From positions 1 through 38,351 of the forward strand of contig CALGJW010000265.1 of NCBI GenBank assembly GCA_937930025.1: a stretch of 38,351 bases of DNA, given 5' to 3'. The notes below the pieces were generated by a model. It was not told the DNA's origin. It worked only from the letters and a program-made list of their open reading frames with translations, and ran no database searches. Both the position numbers and the translations under genes were made by a program. Below, piece after piece: positions 29,218 to 38,000 of this stretch. The DNA is from an uncultured Saprospiraceae bacterium. GTDB taxonomy: Bacteria; Bacteroidota; Bacteroidia; Chitinophagales; Saprospiraceae. Numbering within the stretch: position 1 is the stretch's first letter; each line of letters begins with the position of its first letter.

Positions 29218-30286
29218 TAAATTTTAATTTTAATTGTACTGTTTCATTGTTCTGTTCTTTTTCAAGATTGCTTGAGGTTAAGCCAATTAATCGGATACTA
29301 CCAGCCTGCTCTATATTTTCTTCTAAAAGGTTTCTAGCTATTTCCAAAATGGTTGCTCGATCCCGAATTTCTGAAGCAAATGTTTTAGATCGAGTAAGGG
29401 ATTGAAAATCGGATTTTTTCATTTTCAAAGTGATGGTTCGACCAAAATTTTCACTTTTCTCCATATATTCAAAAACGCGATGAGCAATGGGTTCTAGCTT
29501 TAGCCAAATGTCGTCTATATTATTTAGATCATCTGAAAAAGTGGTTTCTGCTCCGATGGATTTTCTAATTCTATTTGGCTCGACTGGTCGGTTATCCTCT
29601 CCTCGAACTATCTTGTAATAATAGCTTCCTGATTTTCCAAACCGCTTGGTCATTTCTATCAGGCTCAATTTTTTCAAATCTGATCCTTTGAAAATGCCCA
29701 TTCGTTTCATTTTCTCTTCTGTGACTTTACCAACCCCAAAGAATTTTTTGACAGGCAGTTCATCAATAAAAGATTGGACTTCTTCTGGAAGAATGACTTT
29801 CATTCCGTTTGGCTTATTAATATCGGAGGCTACTTTGGCTAAAAATTTATTGATAGAAACGCCAGCGGAGGCAGTCAATTGTGTTTTTTCAAATATCTTT
29901 TGACGAATCTCCATGGCAATTTTCATTGCTGAAACAATATTCTTTTTGTTGGATGTTACATCTAAAAAAGCTTCGTCTAAAGAAAGCGGTTCTACAAGGT
30001 CGGTGTACTCCAGGAATATTTCTCGAATTTGAGTGCTGACTTGTTTGTAAACATCGAACCTATGCTTCACGAAAATTAATTCTGGACAAAGTCTCGCAGC
30101 CGTGACAGAGGGCATAGCAGAGCGCACTCCAAAAGTTCTGGCTTCGTAGGAGGCTGCTGCGACTACTCCCCTTTTTGCCCCTCCTCCAACCGCAATAGGC
30201 TTTCCTCTTAGTTCAGGAAAGTCACGCTGCTCTACGGATGCAAAAAACGCATCCATATCTATGTGAATAATTTTGCGAAGGGCCAT
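29207..30286 (-). CDS. dinB: DNA polymerase IV (Y-family)
   Basis: KIIHIDMDAFFASVEQRDFPELRGKPIAVGG, ARTFGVRSAMPSVTA, SLDEAFLDVT, SAGVSINKFLAKVASDINKPNG. Confidence 0.97.
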   Translation of the reverse strand: MALRKIIHIDMDAFFASVEQRDFPELRGKPIAVGGGAKRGVVAAASYEARTFGVRSAMPSVTAARLCPELIFVKHRFDVYKQVSTQIREIFLEYTDLVEPLSLDEAFLDVTSNKKNIVSAMKIAMEIRQKIFEKTQLTASAGVSINKFLAKVASDINKPNGMKVILPEEVQSFIDELPVKKFFGVGKVTEEKMKRMGIFKGSDLKKLSLIEMTKRFGKSGSYYYKIVRGEDNRPVEPNRIRKSIGAETTFSDDLNNIDDIWLKLEPIAHRVFEYMEKSENFGRTITLKMKKSDFQSLTRSKTFASEIRDRATILEIARNLLEENIEQAGSIRLIGLTSSNLEKEQNNETVQLKLKFNDK

Positions 30287-30354
30287 TTTATTCTAAAGGA
30301 TAGTTAAGGGCACCTCTGGATCACGAGACAATTACCGGAGGTCTCCATAAGCAA

Positions 30355-30390
30355 TAAAAAACCAGCGAACGATTTTACCTGTCCGCTGGT
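30355..30390 (-). terminator. Rho-independent terminator of candidate RNA, or attenuator upstream of dinB
   Basis: Minus strand ACCAGCGGAC-AGGTAAAATC-GTTCGCTGGT (10 bp, one G-T) followed by a T tract. Confidence 0.75.
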
Positions 30391-30545
30391 CATACGGTTT
30401 TTGGGATGGAAACTGGAGTTGACAATTATTTCTAGAATAAAAGTCTAACAAGTTACCTGGCCATTTCCATCTCCAATTTCGCCAGGCAGTTTCAGGAGTA
30501 ATATCGTCCAACGGTTTTGGTCATGTACTCCCTTTTCCAAAGAAA
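30355..30545 (-). ncRNA. Candidate structured ncRNA or dinB 5' leader, family unknown; 5' end not determined
   Basis: Minus-strand hairpins at 30531-30495 (GGAGTA/TACTCC plus inner CCAA/TTGG) and 30486-30456 (CCTGGC/GCCAGG). Hairpin-2 loop GATGGAAA is complementary to downstream TTTCCATC (30412-30405). Ends in an intrinsic terminator; no convincing ORF. Confidence 0.5.
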
Positions 30546-30621
30546 CAAACTTTTCGTCGTCTTACCTATGAAAAATTAATATAATATGTCTTCAGTAACA
30601 GTCAAAAGCTGTCTTACATAA

Positions 30622-30659
30622 AAAAAGCGCTGAAATCAATAAAGATTTCAGCGCTTTTT
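30622..30659 (-). terminator. Strong, potentially bidirectional terminator downstream of porP/sprF
   Basis: AAAAAGCGCTGAAATC-aataaa-GATTTCAGCGCTTTTT, 16-bp perfect stem. Confidence 0.9.
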
Positions 30660-30677
30660 CAACTATTTAGCGAAAGA

Positions 30678-31694
30678 TTAGAAATATCTTGGCGTAATAA
30701 CTCTTTTACTGTTATACACAAAATCATATCCTAACATCACCTCATAAGTTCCTTTTGAAAAGTCATTTAACTTGCTCAAAGTATAATCATAACTTAATCC
30801 AACTCTGATTCCATTACTTAAGTTGTAGGAAGCCCAAATATCTGCGGAATCGAAAGAGCTAAGCCCTCCAAACTGAGATGCTGCAAAAGCAGATCTAAAA
30901 GAAGCTCCTATCCAAAACGCTTCATAAAACAAGAAACTTAAATCTATATCAAATTCTGCTGGTGCTCCAACCTTCTGAGGATCTCTAACATTAGATGAAA
31001 AATCTCCGAGTAAGCCGACTGTTTTTACTAAAATACTTGGCTTGAACATTACTTGCTTCCCTTTCAAAGGAATTATTCCACCTGCCGTAAAATAATAGTG
31101 GCGATACGTTCGTGCCCATTCATCCGAGGTAATTGAGGTTTGTTCTCTAAGATCAAAACCAATTAATCTAGGTACAGAAAAACCCAAATAAAATTTAGGA
31201 TTAGAGTAGTAAAGTCCAGCTCCAAAATTTGGTAGCCAAAGGCTGTATCCCATATCAGAAAAAACTTCGTCTTGTGATGGATCATCTCTATAAACCAAAT
31301 CTGAAAAATCTGATCTCCAATTCATCACACCTGCCTGTAATCCTATTGCTAAATTTCCAGATCCAAAAGGAACCTTGTAGGCATAGACCCCATTAACCAT
31401 GGTTGAACCCGTGGAACCAATTTTATCATTTCCAACACTCAAACCCAATCCAACTCTCTTTTTAAAAGGAGTGTGAATAGTCATGGTCTGAGATAGTGGT
31501 CCACCATCAATTCCAATCCACTGCTGACGATGTAGTACTCTGGCAGACATATATTCTAAACTTCCAGCATAACCAGGGTTGGTTACCATACTGTTGAACA
31601 TATACTTGGTATACATGGGTTCTTGCTGAGCGTTTGCCGTAAATGAGCCAACAAATAGCAAAAAGAAAAAGATAATTCGTGTTGTTCTTTTCAT
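30678..31694 (-). CDS. PorP/SprF family type IX secretion system membrane protein
   Basis: QQEPMYTKYMFNSMVTNPGYAGSLEYMSARVLHRQQWIGIDGGPLSQTMTIHTPF is the PorP/SprF N-terminal signature. Confidence 0.95.
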   Translation of the reverse strand: MKRTTRIIFFFLLFVGSFTANAQQEPMYTKYMFNSMVTNPGYAGSLEYMSARVLHRQQWIGIDGGPLSQTMTIHTPFKKRVGLGLSVGNDKIGSTGSTMVNGVYAYKVPFGSGNLAIGLQAGVMNWRSDFSDLVYRDDPSQDEVFSDMGYSLWLPNFGAGLYYSNPKFYLGFSVPRLIGFDLREQTSITSDEWARTYRHYYFTAGGIIPLKGKQVMFKPSILVKTVGLLGDFSSNVRDPQKVGAPAEFDIDLSFLFYEAFWIGASFRSAFAASQFGGLSSFDSADIWASYNLSNGIRVGLSYDYTLSKLNDFSKGTYEVMLGYDFVYNSKRVITPRYF

Positions 31695-31937
31695 CTCTTA
31701 GGTGTTCTATTTTCAAAAACAATGAAAACCAAAGCAGCTTAATTGGCCTAATTCATTGATTTCCTTTGTGTTTTATAGTGGAAAAAAGGATACCAAGGAA
31801 TAGACCAAAAATCATGCCTGCGCACCTATTTACTAAGGAGTATCCGTTAAAATTTAGTTTCTAGGCTCAATTCAAGCAAAATCAGGGTAAAAAAGGAAGA
31901 AATGGCCTAAAATAATACTGAATCCTGAAAATAGAAA

Positions 31938-31997
31938 GGCCCTTTAAGGTAGCAGCTTCATTCATTTTTTGAACAATAACTATTACCGAAAAGGGCC
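31938..31997 (-). terminator. Long-loop inverted repeat downstream of the giant T9SS protein, possible terminator
   Basis: GGCCCTTT (31938-31945) / AAAGGGCC (31990-31997) plus inner GGTA/TACC; minus-strand exit TTTCTATTTTC. Confidence 0.45.
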
Positions 31998-32019
31998 GTT
32001 CTTCAAGCCTTTTTATATG

Positions 32020-35000
32020 TTATCTGTGGAGCTGTAAATATCCACTGTAGGTAGTTCCTTCTCCATCTTCAATTACATAGAAGTAAGTTCCATCAGGTAA
32101 ACGCTTACCATCAAATGTTCCTTCCCAACCTCTATCATTGGTATATCCTTTTTCATTATGTACTTGATTACCCCATCTGTTGAAAACACAAACTTGATTG
32201 TTCGGGAAGTTTTCAATTCCAAGGATGGTAAAGACATCATTCACACCATCAAGGTTTGGTGAAAATCCTGAAAAGATAATTAATTCTTCACATAATACTT
32301 CGATAGTCACAATGGCCATGTCAGTACCAAACTCATTCGAAATGGAATACATAAACTGATCGATTCCACCACAGAAATTATCATTTGGAGTATAAGTTAT
32401 CGTTCCGTCAGGATTGATAATTACTGTTCCATTTGAAGGTTGTCCCGTGATTTCAAATCCTTCTAAATTTCCATTGATCGTATCATTTAGCAATACTTCA
32501 ATTACCACTGCATTACCAATCGTTGTTGTTGTATCATCATCAATTGCGATTGGCAATAGATTATTAAAGACATCAAAGATTACATAAGTAGTGTCGCAAA
32601 CCATCTGTGCATCACATATCACCATACAAGCAGTATCCTGTCCTACAATTGTACCGGTGTAAATAATACAATTGGTGGTAGGATCGATAATGAAATCAAC
32701 ATTCTCTCCAATTGATTGAGGACAAATATTGAAGATAGTCTGTATTGGTCCTGTCAGTTCTGAACCATCTAAACAAAGTGTATCAGTCTCACCTACCAGA
32801 ATTGGAATCTCCAAAGTATCTGGTGTAGGTACAATCACTTGAACAATTAAGATTGTTGTATCACAGAATCCAAGGCTGTCGCAAATTACTAAGCAGGCCG
32901 TATCCTGACCAATTAGATCAGCGTTATAAGCTACGCAGTATGTGTCATTGTTCAATACGAAGTCAACATTCAAGTTGCTCGGATTTTCACAATCGTTGAT
33001 GAATACATCTAAAGCATTCTGGAAAATCGTAGTATCCAAGCAAAGTGAATCTGTAGTTCCAAGATTTATTACTTGAATAATTGTATCCGTAACAGGTACT
33101 ACTTGAATTTCTACATTGAAAGTATCACAAACTCCTGCAGCATCGCAAACCTCGAAACAGTATGCATCGCTTCCCAATAGTATTCCAGTTATGTCGATAC
33201 AATTAGATCCAGCCACTAAGCTAAATGATGTGTTACCATCTGCTTCAGCAGGACATAGATTCTGAATGGTTGCTACATTATTGAAATCAAAACAGTAGGT
33301 ATCTATTTCGCCTTCATTTATTGTCAACAAGGTATCTATCAAGATTGGAGGATCTGTACAAGTAACATCGAAAACAATATTCTGGAAACATCCGTCTACA
33401 ATGTTTTCAATCAATAGATTATGTGGTCCATCACTCAAATAAATCGTAGTCGCGTCAGGAATAATCTGATTCGGAACTTCAAACTGAGGAACCATATTCG
33501 CAGAGATGAATAGTGAACCATAGTTTCCGGTTCCGTTTCCACCAACAATTACAAAACCAAATACTTCCCAGTCTCCAGCAGGATCCCATACATTCATAGA
33601 ATCTGCTAGTTGCTGTGGTGAAGTGAATAATGGTAAAGTAAACGTCTGTCCATTTGCAGTCCACTCATCTAAAGTGTAAGCTCCAGGTGCACCCAATTGG
33701 AATGCGACATATTGATATTGAGTGTCGATGACACAAACATCAAATGCTCCGTCATACTCAACTCCATTATCTGTGATTTCATAATTGAATAAATCTCCAA
33801 TCTCAAAGTCTAGACAAATTGGTGCTCCTTGCGCACAATCGTCGATAACAAATGATGTTGGACCGGTATAGTATGGATCGCAATTTGAACCATTTGTAAT
33901 AGATAATATTACGACAGTAGTATCACAAAGCATTAGATCATTGTTACACAATATCACCGTCACTGTATCCAAGAATGGTCCGGAGACTCCTGGGTTCGGA
34001 ATGTATCGGTAGCAATTATCGTTAGTGATGAAAAAGACTCCATCATCTGCCGTTGCGCTTGTATTTGTTCCGGTAACCACTCCACCTAATTCATCAATAT
34101 TCAAGCAACTATCTAAAGTTACATCTATTGGTGTACTGACATAAATGGTATCAGTTGTAGGAGTAGAAAGTGCTTCAATTGAAATTATGACAACAGTTGT
34201 ATCACAAAGCATTAAATCATTGTTACACAGCACTACAATTGCAGTATCTAAGAATGGTCCGGTCACCCCAGGGTTTGGAATGTATCGGTAGCAATTGTCA
34301 GCAGTAATGAAAAATACTCCGTCATCAATGTTACCTGTTATATTTGTTCCGGTGACTACACCTCCGATTTCATCAATATTCAGACAATCATCCAGTGTTA
34401 CATCAACAAAAGTATTGATATAAACTGTATCAGTAGTTGGTGTAGAAACAGCTCCAATTGAGATTATAACTACAGTTGTATCACAAAGCATTAAATCATT
34501 GTTACAAAGCACTACAATCGCAGTATCTACATTTGAACCTGTCGCTCCTGGATTCGGAATATATCGGTAGCAATTTTCATTGCTTATAAAGAATACTCCA
34601 TCATTAGAACTTGCATTGGTATTTGAGCCAGTTACATTTCCTCCGATTTCATCTATATTCAAACAGCTATCAAGGGTTACCCCTGGAAGTGTGCTCACAT
34701 AGATTGTATCAGTTACTGGCCCTCCAAGTGGCATGCTTATTATTGAGAATGAAATACAAGTTGTATCTGAATTCACCCCATCATTAGCAATAATGCAAAT
34801 CTCATCTACATCGTTTCCTTCCAAATCTTCCGCATTATAAATTAAGCATCCGTTTTGATCTAGTTCCCAGTTTCCGAAAGTTGAAGAACCGACTGTCGTA
34901 CCGTCTGACAATGAATAAGTCACTTGAGTGGGATCGAAACAAGATTCGAGTACGAAACAAATCTGATCAGCACTATTTGTCAATATTGTGATATCTGTTG

Positions 35001-38000
35001 ATTCCGGCGTACCACAATCTACACAAGTATCTTCCACTTCAAGATTTTGAACTGAAACGATACATCCGTTAGCATCAGTTACTTCTAAGCTATATGAACC
35101 TGGAGCTAAGTTATTTCTATTTGAAACATTGTTTACTCCAGCAACATCTGCCCAATCAAACTGGTAACCAGGAACACCACCGGTAGCTTCTACCGTAATT
35201 TTCCCAGGATCTTGACAAGTTGCATCCTGAATAGCAATGTCCAGTTTCAACTCTTGAGGATCGATTACTTCGAATGTTAAGCTATTCGCTAAACATCCGT
35301 TGGAATCAGAAATCAATAGAATATAATTCCCAGCTGTTAAATCACCGTTGTCAATTTCATCTCCGTTAGCATCAAGAATTACTTCTTGGGCTGGTCCTTG
35401 AAAGTCCAAACTTGGATTTAATGAATAGTCTAAATTTCCATCATTAGTTCCAGCACAACTTACTTCAATCGGAAGGATGCTATTAACAATGATTTGAACA
35501 TCACCTTGCACATCAGCAGCTAGACCAAAGTCAAAAGTTGTGGAACATCCTGTAGTTTGATCAGTGATCTCTATAGAGTAATTACCATCTTCCAAATCAT
35601 TTCTTTGCTGTCCTGATTCACCATCACTCCATTCAAAAGTATATGAACCTGAACCACCTAATACTACAATCTCAACAGATCCATCTGCTTGATCGCAATC
35701 AGGTCTATTCAGAATATTTGCAGAAGCCTGCAAGTTATTTTGCTCTCCAATCTCAATGGCAAGGATATTCTCACATCCTGTAGCAGGATCAGAAACCGTT
35801 ACAAAACAAGTTCCTGCTGGAAGATTTGATGGATTAAAATCTGTAGATCCATTACACCAAGTATAATCAAGTGTAAACGGTGTCATTACAGCAGTTCCAT
35901 TATTCATTCCACATTGTGCAGGAGAAGTTTGTGCTAATGTTGCTTGTGGACCATTTGCATTTTGAACAACTACAGTTTGAGTAACTACACAGTCAACACT
36001 ATTTCCATCCTCAACTGTCACTTGATAAACTCCAGCTGGTAAGTCAACAAATACATTTCCGTTTTGAGTTCCAGCATTTGGACTTAGGAAATACTTATAG
36101 TTAGTTACATCATCAAACATTTGAACCGTAATTGAACCTGTACTTTCATTACAATCAGATTCTATTACAACGATGTTTGCAACAACTGGATCAGTACAAT
36201 TTGAAGAACAAGTTTGACTTAATTGGATATCTAAAATTTCCAAACTACAACCTTGAGCATCTTCAATATTTACACTATAATCTCCAGCAACTAAGCCCGT
36301 TCTATCTTTTGAATTATCTGATCCAGAAAGATCAGTCCAATCAAAAGTATATGCAGCAGTACCTCCAGAAATTTCAATTTGTATACTTCCATCGTCTTCA
36401 CAACTTTGGTCAAGAATTCCAACATTCACTCTTAACTCAGTCGCTTCTGCAATGGAAAAGTCTAAGTTTCCAGCAATACATCCATTAGCATCTTCAACTA
36501 ACATGAAGTAATTGCCAGGGGCAAGGTTATTTTCACTCACCTCTGTTCCCGTTCTATCGATAACATTCATAGTAGCAGGAAGTGCTAAACCATTTGAAGC
36601 TATGTAGTCAAAAGAAACGCTTCCGTTTTCTAAACCTACACAAGATTCGTTTGCTAGGCTTAGCAATTGGATATCAGCTCCTGGCACATCGTTATTTAAA
36701 ACAAAAGTATACGTATCGCTACAGCCTGTAGACAAATCAGTAATATCCACTGCATGAACTCCTTTATTTAACCCTGTTCTTGTTCCATCAGATAACTGTG
36801 TTTGATCTTCCCAAAGGAATTCATAGTTACCTGAACCATTTTCAACAATAATCTCAACCTCACCGTCAGCTTCATCGCAAGTTGGTGCTTGAATAGTATT
36901 ATATGAAATAGTTAAAGCACTTTCTTCTGGAACTTCAACCAGTACGACATCAATACAAGGTGGTACATTTCCATCAGATACAATTACTTCATAAGTTCCA
37001 GGAGCTAGATTAGTTCTTGAAGAACCTGTAAAGTTTCCATTTGACCAAATGTAGTTATTAGATGCAGGCAGGAGACTAACTGATCCATCATTTGCACCAC
37101 AAATTGCTGGTGCTACATTTATTGCATCTACAGTTGGTCCTCCAACAGTTCCTACTGTTACATCAACCACTGTTGAGCAATCGTTAACACCGTTTTGAGT
37201 AACAGTTACAGTGTAAAAACCTGGTGCCAAATCCGAGCGCTTGTTTCCAAGTCCGTTTGGCACACCCTGAATAGTAGACCAGCTATATGAGAAGTTTGAA
37301 ACATTTCCTACAGGAATTATTTCAGCAGAAGCATCTATCTCTCCACAATGAGCTTCGAATACAATTATATCATTGATCAATGGTGCCACACAAGTACACT
37401 CACTTCCAATTGTTACTTCTAATTCTACTGAACAACCCAATGGAGAAGTTGCGATCACTTCATAGGTTCCTGCATCTAAGTCATTTCTTTCAGCTCCATT
37501 TCCACCATCACTCCATACAAAATTGTAATTAGTCGGCTCCAATCTTGCAACTCCGTTTGACATTTCACAGTATTCGGCTTTTGTATAAACTAGTTCTGCA
37601 AAGGTGCTAACACCTTCGAAAGATACTCCGTCAACGTCAAGAGATCCGCAGATTGTTCCACTCCCTTGAGTTAATAATCCGAATACATCAAAGCCAGTAG
37701 TTGTTCCAAAATCTATAATTGATATATCCAAAGTAGCAGGATCATATACTAATGTATGTATTGTATAAGTTGATAGGTCAGATACCGTGAAAGTAGGATT
37801 TGCACCTGCTTCAATAATCACTAAGTCAGAACCCTCGGTTAAAACATATATTGTTTCGAAACCAGCAGGAACAACATCATCGCCATTTGGTATAGCTGAT
37901 ATTGTAGCAGTTCCTTGACTAAGACAATAGTTAGATTGATCCTGATCTAATGTTCCTGCAAAAGCATCACATTGACAAGCATCTTCTATCACTAAGTTAT

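Noticed and set aside
36132-36488. 118-aa plus-strand ORF rich in Q, L and Y
   Set aside because: Antisense to the giant T9SS gene, low-complexity composition typical of a shadow frame of Thr/Asn/Val-rich coding sequence.
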